This document shows positions 1-11,196 of a stretch of DNA of 64,000 nt, piece after piece. This DNA comes from Poecilobothrus nobilitatus. Taxonomy: Eukaryota > Arthropoda > Insecta > Diptera > Dolichopodidae. A model generated the notes under the pieces. The model was not told the origin of the DNA and did no database searches. It saw nothing but the letters and a program-made list of their open reading frames with translations. The stretch is from positions 104,719,099-104,783,098 of the forward strand of contig OX352772.1 of NCBI GenBank assembly GCA_947095535.1, given 5' to 3'. The stretch's first letter is position 1. Each line of letters starts with the position of its first letter. A program made the position numbers and the translations under genes.

Positions 1-168
1 TTAGCTTATATTAAATACCTAACTAAAATAACTTATGGATTTTTAATTTAATTTGAATTTTTTAGATTGGAATAAAATTGCGATTTAATTATGTCAATAT
101 AATTTTTATATAAAGTATCAGATATAATTTTGAATCTATTATAGATACCAAGAAAAGTGTTATAAAGA

Positions 169-330
169 ATGGAACAGGAAGCGCTTCTTACCTTACTGGC
201 AATGCTTCTAGCATGCATGTTGGAATGCTTCTTTGTCTCGCTGCGTTATACATTATCATTCAGTGCCATATACGAAAATAATGTAAATAAATATAAGTAC
301 ATATGTAATATCATATATCATAGTTGCTAA
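169..330 (+). CDS. Small hydrophobic ORF, 53 aa, unassigned
   Basis: ATG at 169, stop at 328-330. The first 25 residues are leucine-rich and hydrophobic (MEQEALLTLLAMLLACMLEC), like a signal anchor; the rest is polar. Base composition at 170-250 is clearly less AT-rich than its surroundings, which is why I keep it. No family recognised, no splice partner seen. It could be part of a transposon or chance. Confidence 0.2.
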   Translation: MEQEALLTLLAMLLACMLECFFVSLRYTLSFSAIYENNVNKYKYICNIIYHSC

Positions 331-359
331 CTGAAATAAAAGTATAATGTTGTTGTTGG

Positions 360-1040
360 AATTTTTTAGGAGTTTTGTATTACTTCAAAAAATTGAAAAG
401 GTTACATGTGTTTCATAATAGGGAATTTTTAGTTTTTGACCCCTTACAGCTTCTAAACGGGGGGCGATAGAAATATATTTTCTGAAATGACTCATACTTA
501 TTTTTAAAGATCTATCTTCAAATTCCTAACTTAAACCGTTTAGAAGATAGAAGGTTTAAAGAATTTTGCAATAATTCAGTTTCGCATAATGGTAAATTAA
601 GACACCGTATGGCACAAGTATATTTTTTTATATACATATTTGTGAAGCTCATAACTGCAGATATTGTTTGCCATTTTCAAATTGAAGATGTATCTAGTAG
701 AACTTGTGTTATAACAATTTAAATATAGAGCTTTTTCATACTTTGCGGGGCTGTAGCTCCGTAACGGGTGGGGATGCAGAAAAAGTTCTTCCATAACACT
801 AATGTTTTTAGAATATCTATCCGTAATTAAAATTGCATGGATCTACTTCAAACGATGTGAAACTTTTGAAAAATTTGTATGGAAAAATTTGGAGATCAAA
901 AAATTAGTTGTTCGAGAGCTACAAGAAATCATTTTGGAACCTACAAATTGTTCTCAGAATATATTGTGTTAATTGCAAGACTCTAGCTTTTTTAGTTTTT
1001 GAGTTAGCGTGCTGAAGAACGGACAAAGCTTAATCGCCTC
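360..1040. repeat. Dispersed repeat with repeated 'GGGGCTGTAGCTCCGTAA' modules
   Basis: This stretch has the same order of sub-modules as 46960-47780: a 'cccttacagcttctaaacgggg' type block, a 'ttcgcataatggtaaatt' type block, a 'gctgtagctccgtaacgg' block, then 'gacggac'-like sequence (here reduced to 'gaacggacaaag' near 1018). The copies are diverged and partly deleted relative to each other. No long ORF. It is a non-coding dispersed family of unknown class. Confidence 0.6.
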
Positions 1041-1180
1041 TGAATTTGATTCTGATCTGATCCATACCTTTGAAGGTATATCTATCTTGCTTATTTCGAA
1101 GTGTTACAAATATAGGAGTAATTTTATTATATCCGATACTTATCGTACGGGTACAAAAAAAAATCAGTTCGAAGAAAATG

Positions 1181-1210
1181 AATTATGAACAGAATGAATG
1201 AAAAAATAAT
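1181..1210 (+). repeat. 30-bp near-identical match to 40539-40568
   Basis: The 30-base string beginning aattatgaacagaatgaatg recurs at 40539-40568, and both copies are followed by T-rich sequence. It marks one end of an otherwise diverged repeat family. Confidence 0.5.
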
Positions 1211-1331
1211 ATTTTTTTTTATGTTCTTTGATGATTCAAAATCACTACGATTTATTCTTCTACGTGAATTCTACTTTATGGCTGTGTCCAATTTTAAAAT
1301 GTTGGGTCAAAAAAATATGTATATATGCATA

Positions 1332-1470
1332 TGTATACATTTACTTCACTCAGTTGTTTGTATTTATAAAAATAATGTAAAGCAGTTTTTTATAGTCAGT
1401 TCCATTTAAAAGATTTTAAGTTATATTGTTTAATAATTGAAATATTTTATTTTAAAATTTAATAGTAAAT
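1332..1470 (+). repeat. Partial copy of the 59509-59792 MITE family
   Basis: The block 'tatacatttacttcactcagttgttt' through 'aaagcagttttttatagtcagttcc' matches 3185-3330 in the same orientation and 59575-59720 in inverted orientation. Only the middle of the element is present. Confidence 0.55.
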
Positions 1471-1520
1471 TCAAATAAAAAGTTATTAAAAATGTTAACT
1501 AATTAGAAAATAAGAAAATA

Positions 1521-1695
1521 GGGACCTCGGTCGCCTAGTGGCTAAGGGCGTATAAAATACGCTGTAAACACCGATGGAATGTGGGTTCGAATCTCATTTT
1601 AATCTCATTTAAGGATATTCCCCCTTACAATATTTAAAGCCACGTCTGAACAGGGAAGATTGTGTAATTTCCTGTCCACATTTATGTTATTAAAA
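1521..1695 (+). repeat. tRNA-derived SINE
   Basis: The head reads gggacctcggtcgcctagtg, with a box A-like segment (1531-1548), an anticodon-arm-like gcgta/tacgc stem (1548-1562) and a box B-like gggttcgaatct (1583-1594), followed by an unrelated body. A second copy lies on the minus strand at 22203-22398 and shares head and body (tcgtaaggg/gtccacatttatg). The 3' acceptor strand is missing, so this is not a functional tRNA gene. Two copies with the same tail identify a SINE transcribed by RNA polymerase III. Confidence 0.85.
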
Positions 1696-1699
1696 ATTA

Positions 1700-3110
1700 A
1701 CAGTTTATTAAAAATTTAACTGTGGCGTAATTTAAATAGTTTAAAATTGGTTAAAATTTTTGACGTTTTAAATTTAAAATTAAAATTCATTTTTACGTAT
1801 GATTGAAGTATTTACAATTTTTGTTTTTTATTAAAATTAAAGAATTTTTTAATTTTATCTTCGGGAGCATCATCTCCTGTAACTTCTCCAGTATGAAAAA
1901 TTTATGAAAAACTAATGCAGACAAAAACAATATAATTATCACCTTGCATTTTTTTTATCACACTGTTCAATTGGTGATTACAGTTTGTAAATGTTTTGCC
2001 CTCTCCCAAATTTTCAAACTGGGAAACAACTCTAAAAAATTTCATTTATTAAAAAAAAATTAAATTTAAAGTAAACTAGTACTCCAACCTTCATTTTTAT
2101 TTGCATTCTTAGAAGTATACAAAAGATCATTCTTTATTCTATAACGAATAAGTTGAGTTCCATTCTTCCAGGTAAGTTCCCTGAAATTTACTCAAATTAA
2201 AAATAATAATATTAATAATATATATAGTTAATAGCTATACTTATAGGGGTATGTAACGAATGGTTTTTCTATTTTTATTTTCCTCCATTTCTAATAATAT
2301 TTTAAAATTTAACGTGTAGGTACTTCAGAACAAAATAAAACTTCAATAACAATTAGCAAACTTCAAAATTTTTATTGTCCAAATTTGTACTAGTTCCACA
2401 GCTAATTAAAATTTTAAAAATGTGCGTGGTGAAATAAATGTCAAAAATTTAATTTTTAACCAAATGACACGCCCTAAAAAGATGCAATTTCTGAAAAAAC
2501 TAGAGCAATACATTAGCACGGTTTACTCAAATGTTTCTTAAAATTGAATGGCAGAATTTCATAAAATGTGATGGGAAAGTGTATCCCGAAATCTATATTT
2601 TTTAATAATTATTCTCCTTTCAGTTAAGTAAAAGAAGTACACAAATAAAAAAAAGTTTCTCTGTTCAGTTTCAAAACAAAAATTATGTTCCAATATTTAT
2701 CCATATGTTAATAAAATGTTTAGATTATGACTCAGTTCCGTTGAATGTAGAAAAAAATTTTTATATAAAAAATTTAACATTTCTTTTTTTGTTTTTTAAT
2801 AGCAAAAATCTTATTTTTTACAAGAAGTTGTGTGTTTTCACAGAATTAAATTCTTTATTTTAATTGGCTCAAAATTTTTATTTAGATTTACATTAAAAAT
2901 AAAATATGAAATTTTAAAAAAAATCCAATATTTGTTTTTAATGACTTGGGAAGTTGAGTTATACAATTTATTTTTAAGATTTTTAAAATTTAAGTCTTTG
3001 TTTTTACGGTAAAAAATCAATGAATTACATGTATTGTTTAAAATTTTGCTTATAAAAAAAATTTTTGAAATTTTTATCCACTTTCCGCCACAAAAATATT
3101 AAATTTATTA
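1700..3110. other. No gene recognised; low-complexity AT-rich DNA
   Basis: Only short ORFs made of K/N/F/L/I codons occur, two of them overlapping on opposite strands at 2830-3020, as expected of low-complexity DNA. A fragment of the 59509 MITE family is visible at 2497-2570 ('cattagcacggtttactcaa'). Confidence 0.5.
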
Positions 3111-3113
3111 TAA

Positions 3114-3530
3114 TTCTTTTCTTATGTGTTTTCCTATCTTAAGGAATTCTCAATTCAGTCAAAAAAATTCATATGCATTTTATAATATGTATACATTTCC
3201 TTCACTCAGCTGTTTATATTTATTAAAATAATGTAAAGCAGTTTCTCATAACCAGTTTCATTCAGAGATTTTAAGTTTTTATATTACATAATAATTGATA
3301 TATTTTGCTTTTAAAATAAAAATTTAATTTAATTAAGTATATTCAAAATTTTAACTTCTTGTAAAGTAACAATATAAGTGATAAAATTCTTTTAAAAATT
3401 AGAAATGAAATTATTTCACCTTTCAGGAACTATGTATTTATGAGGAAACTAAGGCAAATAAGCACGGTTCACTCAGCTGTTTATCAAAATTAACTGAAAA
3501 TATTTTCTTAATTGCTTATCTAGGGAGGAT
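3114..3530 (-). repeat. Interrupted copy of the 59509-59792 MITE family
   Basis: 3114-3271 and 3425-3520 match the reverse complement of 59512-59785 (blocks 'cacataagaagaaaag', 'cactcagctgtttatattta', 'gaggaaactaaggcaa', 'cacggttcactcagctgttt'). About 150 bp of unrelated sequence separates the two halves. No coding content. Confidence 0.65.
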
Positions 3531-4200
3531 CTAGTCTAATTTATTTTTAAAAAGGAAACACTAAAAAGAAATCAGTTTAATACAAAATTTAAAAAAAAAT
3601 CTTATTTTATATACATATTACATATATATATATATCTAATATTTTAAATAAAAAGCACAATTATTTAGAAAAGTAGCGTTTAATTAAGTTAAATGTTAGT
3701 CAGGGTAAAATTTTCTTAATTATTTATTCTTTCTTCAATAATCACTTTGACAAAATTAAAATGATTCTTATTGTTTTCTATTAAATGTAAATAGTTCGTG
3801 GTATTTTTCATCTTCCTTATACAACTATTACTTATCTCTTAAAAGTTTTTCTTTGACAATTTTTCGAATTATAAATTCCTAATTTTGCATTATTTGATGG
3901 AAATTTAGCATTATTTCAAAACCCTTGGTAATAATTTTCTTAGAGTGCGCGCGTCTGTCAATTAAGATTTGTTTCTATTTTCTAGGTTATGTAGGATTGC
4001 GTTAAATACGGACTATTATTGAAGAATTAAGAATGTTCTGAGGAAGAATCAATTGAGGAGGAAAGTTTTTTTCTTTTTAACATCATATATATAAAAAAAT
4101 AAAAACAAAGAGTGAGAAGCCATCAATATCACTCAATTAAACATTAGTAATTAAATAAAAAATTATTTAGAAAACTAAACAGTTCAACTAGAAAATAAAA

Positions 4201-5601
4201 ATGGCTGAAAATGCTCCCGACCATGAGGCTCAAATGAGTTCTTCTCACATAAATCATGATGATCAATCAAAAGAAGTTATAGCTACAAAAATTTGTGGCA
4301 CTGTTAAATGGTTTAATGTTAAAAGTGGTTATGGCTTTATTAATCGAAATGATACGAAGGAAGACATCTTTGTTCATCAAACGGCTATTGTAAAAAATAA
4401 TCCGAAAAAAGCTGTTCGGTCTGTTGGGGATGGTGAAGCAGTAGAATTTGATGTGGTTGTTGGTAACTATTATTAATGTCAATTAAAATAAAAATAAATT
4501 GTTAGTAGATTAAATATTTTATCGAATCGGTTAATGAATTGTGTAAAGTGAATGTGTAAGTGCGCCTTTTGTATTTAGTTTTTTATTAGTAATAGTATTA
4601 GCTTAAATTTTCGAATTACCTTCACCAAATATTAGTTCTCTATCTGAAGATGGATAATATTGGTAAAAGTTAAATAATTATAAAACAATAATAAAAAATA
4701 GTTACAAAACAGATAATATGCATAGTCTTTTGTAAGATCAATCAATAATAAAAACCAATTTAATTTTAGCAATAACTATATTTTTTGCTAAAACACCGAT
4801 ATGCATAGTCTTCTGTAAGATCAATCATGAATCAATCAATAATAATTTAGCAAAAACAATATTTTTGTTGAAAGGAAATTGTAATAAAAACAAAATACTT
4901 TTTTTTACTCTTATATTATTAATTGGTTAGAAAGCATTAATTGTTAATTTTTTTTGTTTGTAGGAAAACAAGGATATGAAGCCGCAAATGTTACTGGTCC
5001 AGGTGGAAATAATGTTAAGGGCAGTCAATTTGCTGCAGATAAGCGACGTTATCGTCGTTCATTTAAAAAAGGGGTCCGAGGTCGTTCAGGTGGCAGAAGA
5101 GGTGGTGGAAGTGGTGGTAGTCAATCTGGTGGAGAAGGTCAAGATGGTCAAATATATGAACACGGTTCGTTAAAGCAACGAGGTGGAGGTCGTGGCGGAT
5201 TTAATGGAGGATTTGGAAGAGGACGTGGAAGAGGTGCTGGAGGTCGTGGTAGAGGTTTCGGTATGAGCTATAATAAATTTGGTCGACATCCACAACGATC
5301 TGAGAACAACGATGGGAATTTAAATAGTGGACAACAGCAAATGTTGCCTTCATCAATGGTGGGTCAATCAAGACAACGGGGAAATGGTAACCAACGTGGT
5401 GGTGGCTTGAGACGTTTTTTCCCGAGAAATAATTTTAGGCAAAATAATGGTGGAAGTTTCAATCAAACTAATGGCCCACCATCTCAATCAAGAGGTGGCC
5501 CGCCACGTGGAAGAAGGGGTGGAGGTTACCGACGTAATTTTAGAAGACCAGCAGGCCCAAGAGGAACCGGTCCACAAAATATAGGCCTAAATCAACAGTA
5601 A
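4201..5601 (+). CDS. yps: Y-box protein (ypsilon schachtel / YB-1), two coding exons
   Basis: Exons 4201-4462 and 4964-5601 give a 299-aa protein. The intron (501 nt) starts gtaact and ends tttgtag, and splicing restores the family phrase [18 protein letters not shown]. Residues ~30-100 form a cold-shock domain with WFN, the RNP1 motif KSGYGFI and the RNP2 motif DIFVHQ. The C-terminal two thirds is an Arg/Gly/Gln-rich tail (repeated GGRG, RRGGG, PRG) that binds RNA and packages mRNA into RNPs. Known family role: cytoplasmic mRNP component in translational control, with germline functions in flies. The Met at 4201 is the first in frame, follows A-rich sequence and gives the usual short acidic leader. 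The RG tail is somewhat shorter than in Drosophila. It is convergent with PEX16, whose stop lies 560 bp downstream. Confidence 0.95.
4716..4872 (+). repeat. Imperfect tandem duplication inside the yps intron
   Basis: Units at 4716-4795 and 4799-4872 both begin atatgcatagtctt and continue with gtaagatcaatcaat and ttagcaaaaacaatat-type sequence. It lies wholly inside the single coding intron and has no obvious effect on the splice sites. Confidence 0.7.
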
Positions 5602-6164
5602 GAAAGTTTCTCTCAAAAGAAGCTAAAAAAAATTTTAATTACGTAAAATGGAAGCTCGCCGATAAAAAGTCGCCCACCTTACAATTTTTTTTTTTAAATT
5701 TATTTGACTGCTCCATTTTTTAAAATTATTAATAAAAAAATTAATTTTTCAAAATCATGTATTATTCGTTTACTAGTTGCAAAAGTCGACCACTCGAAAA
5801 TATGGTATATTACAACTATATAATTAAATTTTCAAAATATTTTGGCTGTATTCTTTATATAAAACATGAATCAGTCATATACCAATTGGAAAATTAAAAA
5901 AAAATGGTGAAAATTCATTTTCTATAGCAATTACTTAAAGAAAAATGTAATAGTAACTTATTGTTAATATATTGTAATTTATGGTCTTGTTAATGTACAT
6001 AATAAAACAAAAAAAGGTGAGCGATGAAAGATAACCGGATTTTTAAAAACGCTAGGTGTTACTTTACCTTTTGAAAATATATTTAAAAAAAACAATTCAA
6101 GTTAATATTTCAATCTGACACCTATTTACATAAAATAACTTAGTTTATAATATATATACAAATT

Positions 6165-7316
6165 TCATGTAGACCACATATAAAAATATGTAGTTTGCCA
6201 GAGTGGGATGTATTGCATTAATGGGTTACATATAGAGTTAGCGAATGGAATCGTTTTTGCAAGAGTCATTAGAAATTTGTTAACATGAGTTTGAGCATGT
6301 CTTTCGTAAAATGGAGATCTAAACAAAAATAACAATAAATTAATGCATCTTTTGCTAAGTTGAATTTTTTCCCTTTGATTAAGCAGATGACGATTTGTAT
6401 AGTAAAGGTGAATACTGAAATTAAAAACGTCAATAACAATTTCATAATTACATATTACAATATATTACCTAATTATATCACAAATTAATGCTACACTGTA
6501 ACATTTCCATGATTTGTACCCAAACATACCAATAAAACCAAGATGAAGAATTGGTTTGGCAATATATAAACATTCAGCTCTACTTAAAATGTTTTTTTTT
6601 TCTTCCACATTAAGATATATAGGTAAAGTAAAATCTCTTTCATTTGGTGGAGGAGCTCCATTTATTTTCCGAATAACTTTTCCTGAACGAAGTCTAAAAT
6701 ATTTTAATTCAATCATTTCTGCTGAATCTTCTATTACATTAAAGTTGTTGACATTTTTACGATCTAAACTTGGAATAGGAGGGATCTTAATCATGCAATC
6801 TGTACATTTTTGTAGCAAAAAATATCTTCCCAGTGATCTAAAAAAAAAAAAATTAATTTAAAATAAAATATTTATTTGATTAAAGGAATACTTTATTATT
6901 TGAATGATTACTACAAATAGCCAACGACCCTTTACTCCGCAAAATTGTTTAGCTGATATTTCAATAAAAACTTCGCAATATTCCAGAGTGGTTAACAAAA
7001 GTTTTATTTTATAAACAATTCCACTGGTCAAAGGTTGAACACAGTATGTTTTTTCAATTATTTTATCATTAAACAGTACGATTAAATTTGATAAGGAGTA
7101 AATTAATTCTGTTGCCACTGATGAATCCGAAATTCTACCTATAAGGTTTCAAATATTTCAATAATTAATATTTTAACTATTTATATACATACCTGCCAAA
7201 AAATATGATGCCCATTTAAAAGTTGTTTCAAAATCAGCAACCATTTGTGGATTTTCACTAACCCATGAAGTATAGAATTCTACCAACCTTTTTCCACCTA
7301 TGATAATTGAAGCCAT
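6165..7316 (-). CDS. PEX16: Peroxisomal membrane protein PEX16, four exons
   Basis: Exons 7193-7316, 6892-7138, 6469-6837 and 6165-6414 (read on the minus strand) join in phase to give 329 aa, close to the ~336 aa of human PEX16. All three introns are GT-AG. Family landmarks in order: N-terminal YTSWVSENP and [24 protein letters not shown] ahead of the central region, the YIAKPILHL segment, RSPFYERH, and the C-terminal [21 protein letters not shown]16 is an integral membrane protein that recruits PEX3 and other membrane proteins to nascent peroxisomes via the ER. The Met at 7316 heads [15 protein letters not shown], matching the usual start region. All three introns are exactly 54 nt. The gene looks intact. 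Confidence 0.95.
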
Positions 7317-7439
7317 AACCCTTTTCAATTATTTTTAAAATTAAACGATACTGAAAAGTTAAGAATTTTACCTTGCCCTTTAAATAACTAAATGTATGAA
7401 GTGTACCAGCTGCCACAAACATAAAAATTAAATAAATGA

Positions 7440-7960
7440 CAAGCCATTATTAGTGTTGCCAGTAATTAAAAGTTCATCAGGTTATGGTTCATCCCATAAA
7501 TTACATAAACTGTACTACAGTTTTTTTAACATACTGCGTAGATATTACCAGATAGGCAACATAATAAAAAAATTTAAGATGAGTTATCACTTATTTTGTT
7601 ACTTTACGAGTGCTTTAAGGTGGATTTTAGTTTAACAATTTTCTCCCGACTTGATTTTTATTTATTTTAGAAGTTTATAACAAAAAATATGTGATTATAT
7701 GTAAAAACATTTCAAAAAGAACATCAAACTAATCTAAACATCTCTATACAGTTTTGGACTGATGTTGAGATGTGTAAAAATATCAATTTACTATCAATTA
7801 GAAAGAATAAATTTTTGTTATTTAACAAGTTAATTAATTGTTTAAATTAAAATGACTAGAAGGACACAATAGACGAATTACTAAAAAAAAAATTTTAGTA
7901 AACAAATAAAATTAAATATTAAATTCCAAAATTAACCAAATGTAGATAATAAACAAAAAT
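7440..7960. other. Gene-free stretch with a short inverted repeat partner
   Basis: No credible coding sequence upstream of PEX16. The segment 7605-7660 (ttctcccgacttgattttta) is an inverted match of 14030-14080 (aaaatcaagtcgggagaaaa...acccaccttta), so a dispersed repeat sits here. Confidence 0.5.
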
Positions 7961-7989
7961 AAAAAAGTGTTGTCGTTTCATCTACATAG

Positions 7990-9936
7990 GATACTTTGAA
8001 AAGTGCTGATGCCTTTGATAAATTTTAATGCCTGCTTTTTGAACACCGTGCGACTTGCTGATTCTTTAATACTAGTTGGTAGTAGATTAAAGACACGATT
8101 GGTGGTTGGTATTAAACTTTTATAGTGTTTGTTCGTTATGCTAGCTGGTATTTCTGAGTTTCATATCATATTAGAGTTGGTATCATAGAGCTGGTATCAT
8201 ATTAGAGTTTCTGGTTGACCTGCCAGAGGTGTTGTAACTTTTTTTTTAACACCGCATTATTTTTTATTTTATTGTTTAGGACTTTGTAAACAAATTTGGC
8301 CTTATCCAAGATTATAATTTCTCTGATATTTCTAATTTTCGTTTCTGCATAAACACTAGTGGCGCTGTAATCTCTGTCGTAACTAAACATACTTTTAACC
8401 GTTTTTGTGAGGGCCTGATGACATTTTTGAATTAGATAATCTGCACATGACGACCAAATGACAACGTTATACCTTAGATGAGAGATTACGTGGGCATTTA
8501 TAATTAATCTTGCTGTGACTGGGACTATTTTTAAGTCAGCTCTACGACTAATACTAATTAGTGGCAGTAATCTGGAGCAAATGTGATTAACATGCGGGCC
8601 TCAATGTAGTTGGTAGTGCAGTATCATTCCTAGATGTTTGGCTGTTTCAACTTGCTCTAATATTGTACCATTCCAAGAGATATATGGCTGGATAGCTATT
8701 TTGTTTTTATTTTTAAAAATTATAAATTTTGTTTTAGCCTCGTTTATTGTTAATTTGTTTCCTGCTGCCCAACTTGAGAATACTCTTAGGTCAGTGTTGA
8801 TAGTGTTCTCCAGGTCATACTCAAGGCCTTAAGGTTAGCGTATTTTATATTGTTTATATATATTAAATACAGAGTTGGACCAAGATTGGGCCCTTGCGGG
8901 ACTCCGTATTTTAGAGTTTCGACTTTGCTATAAGTATTGTTGATCCTAGTTCTCGTTGTTCTTTGATCCAGATTAATTAGGTTTAACGCAGTACCTCTTA
9001 TGCCGATTTCTTTCATCCTGCTCAACAAAATGACGTGGTCCACCGTGTCGAAAGCCTTTTTAAGGTCGACGAAAATAGCTCCAACATACAGTCCTTTATC
9101 TAAGTTGTCACTTATGTAGCTTATCAGCTCAGTTATGGCCGCCTCTGTGTTTGACTCGTTCGGAAATCAAATTGATATCTGTCGAATCCGCATGTTAGCG
9201 ATATAAAATCAACTATACGGTTATTTAAGACTTTTTCGTAAACTTTAACAAACGTGGATAAGACGGATATCTGTCGGTAATTAAAAACGTCGAGTTTGTT
9301 TCCACTTTTGTGCACCGGAGTGATAGTTGTTACTTTTAATGTATCTGGGAAAATACCCGTGGCCATCATGTTGTTGACTGAGCTCACCGGTATGGCAGAG
9401 ATACCGTCATATCCGGGCGTCAGCTCCGGGCGCCGCATTGCTCTTCAGTCCCGTGATTATTCGCTGAATTTCCCTTTCATCTGTAGGAAATAAAAACATT
9501 GATTTATTATTTAATGGGTTACTCACTGCTTCAACAGAATGTGCGAAGTTATTAGCTAGTTGAGTGCCAATTGAATTAAAGTAGCTGTTAAATGCATGCG
9601 CAATCAACTTCTCATCACACATATCTTTATTGTTGTTAATTATAGAGGGAATTGTTTGTGAACCTGATGTTACTTTTCCCAAAATTTGCGAGTTCAATAC
9701 TTCTAACATCTTTCTGGAGTTACTATCAGTTTTTTACATCTCGTAATTGAAAATTTAGTTTCGCTTTTCGTATTAACGATGATGCGTAATTGCGTGATTT
9801 TTTGTACATTTGTTTAGCATGTATGCTTTTTACATTTTTTAAACCAATGGGCTCTATTTTTTATGGATACGATTATTTCGTTATTTATCCAACCGTTTGA
9901 TCTAGACATGTATGAACGCGTGCTAGTTGAATCTGA
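7990..9936 (-). pseudogene. LINE reverse transcriptase, 3' half of ORF2 (Jockey/CR1-like), decayed
   Basis: Read on the minus strand from 9936 down: a post-endonuclease linker (RSNGWINNEIIVSIKNRAHW), a pre-RT segment (9709-9407), RT fingers with FPDTLKVTTITPVHKSGN (9380-9290) and RQISVLSTFVKVYEK, then YQFDFR, a frameshift, and palm motif A FVDLKKAFDTVDH near 9075-9035. GVPQGPNLGPTLYLIYINNI follows at 8920-8860. The YADD box is missing because of a deletion near 8830, and the thumb/C-terminal part follows (8560-8200). At least three frameshifts, so inactive. The endonuclease half lies at 11735-11197, separated by an inserted TIR element. TPRT-type retrotransposon. Confidence 0.85.
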
Positions 9937-11196
9937 TCATAAAGAAACTATACTATATATATAGAGTACTCATCTAGAACAAAATTTTTTGAACACTTTT
10001 TTAATTTCAGTTTATCTAAATTTACTACATCCACCAATGCATACTGTAATATGCATACGTATAATATAATACACATAGGTACATATACATAGGTACATAA
10101 AATGAAAATATGTAAATGTGATATATATGTCTAATATTTTTGATTTGAAAGCGTTTTATTTGAAAGAGATGAATGTAGTATAAAAATGTCGCACTTGAGA
10201 ACACAGTGTAAAATTTAATATGTATTTACTTAAAATGTAGTAAGCAAATTTAAGTGTTAAATTTAAGTTGTTTGATTCGATTTTCATCAAATCAATTGAT
10301 TTTTAGTATTTTAATAGATTCTAGAAAAGAATTTATATTCAGAAAAAAATAAAAAAGTTAGAACAGAAAAGAATAAAGTTAAGTCTTTAATGTTTTAAGT
10401 TTTTAAAATTAAAAGCTAAAACAATACAAAATAATAAATAGGTATAAAATAAAATTACATTAGTTGAAGTAATTAACATAATATTAAAATTACAAAACTC
10501 ATATAACATATAACATCATATAACAAAAACATTAAACAAAAAAATATACTAAATAACTAAATTCAATTATCTAAGACAATTCATATTTTCTACAAAATTC
10601 AAGTAGCTGGACCATTGAAAATATAAAATATAAATAATAAGTACATATGTATATATTTATAAATTTAGTTTTGCACTTTTAAGCACTTTAATAAATATGC
10701 TCCCTTAAAATTTTTAATACCACACAAAAATAACAACAAAGAGAAAAAAAAAGTCCGCTCAAATAAAAAAATTGATAAAAATATATACTTACAAAATACA
10801 TATTTACATATATACGAACATTCATTCAAAAAAAAAAAATTTAAAAGCATGCATAATTTTTATTTTTTATGTATGTATATGTACCCTATTTGCCTATGCA
10901 TTTCTATTTCTACTTCTTTTCCCTGTTGTATTGTTACTTAACTTTATTACTATAGTATACAATACAGTCACACAAAATATCCCAGCTAATGTATAATACT
11001 ATAAGCAAATTTGGATGTTTCGTGCGATTTATTATTTAATTATATACTAAAAATATCAACACAATCGCACGAAACATCCCAATGTTTCAACATCGTAGAA
11101 AAATAATATTTTTGTTCTATATTTATGTTCTATATTTTTGCTTAATATTTTGGTTCTACGGGAGTTCTCTATATAGTATAGTTTCTTTATGATCTG
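9937..11196. mobile_element. 1.26-kb TIR element inserted in the LINE
   Basis: Terminal inverted repeats of about 25 bp: left gatcataaagaaactatact (from 9939) and right agtatagtttctttatgatc (ending ~11195). They sit at the break between the endonuclease and linker halves of one LINE ORF. The interior is AT-rich without a transposase ORF, so it is non-autonomous. The target site duplication could be CAGAT (5 bp), reading the LINE strand, but overlap with the TIR end makes this uncertain. Confidence 0.7.
11012..11080. repeat. Perfect 17-18 bp hairpin inside the TIR element
   Basis: tggatgtttcgtgcgatt (11012-11029) and aatcgcacgaaacatccc (11063-11080) are inverted around a 33-nt AT-rich loop. 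GC content of the stem is far above its surroundings. It may be the terminal repeats of a very small nested element or an internal structure of the host element. Confidence 0.65.

Noticed and set aside
1521..1595. Possible tRNA gene
   Set aside because: Box A and B are present, but there is no acceptor-stem partner and the second copy shares a non-tRNA body, so it is a SINE.
2830..3020. Overlapping 60-aa ORFs on both strands
   Set aside because: Both are low-complexity K/N/F/L/I runs in AT-rich DNA without any motif.
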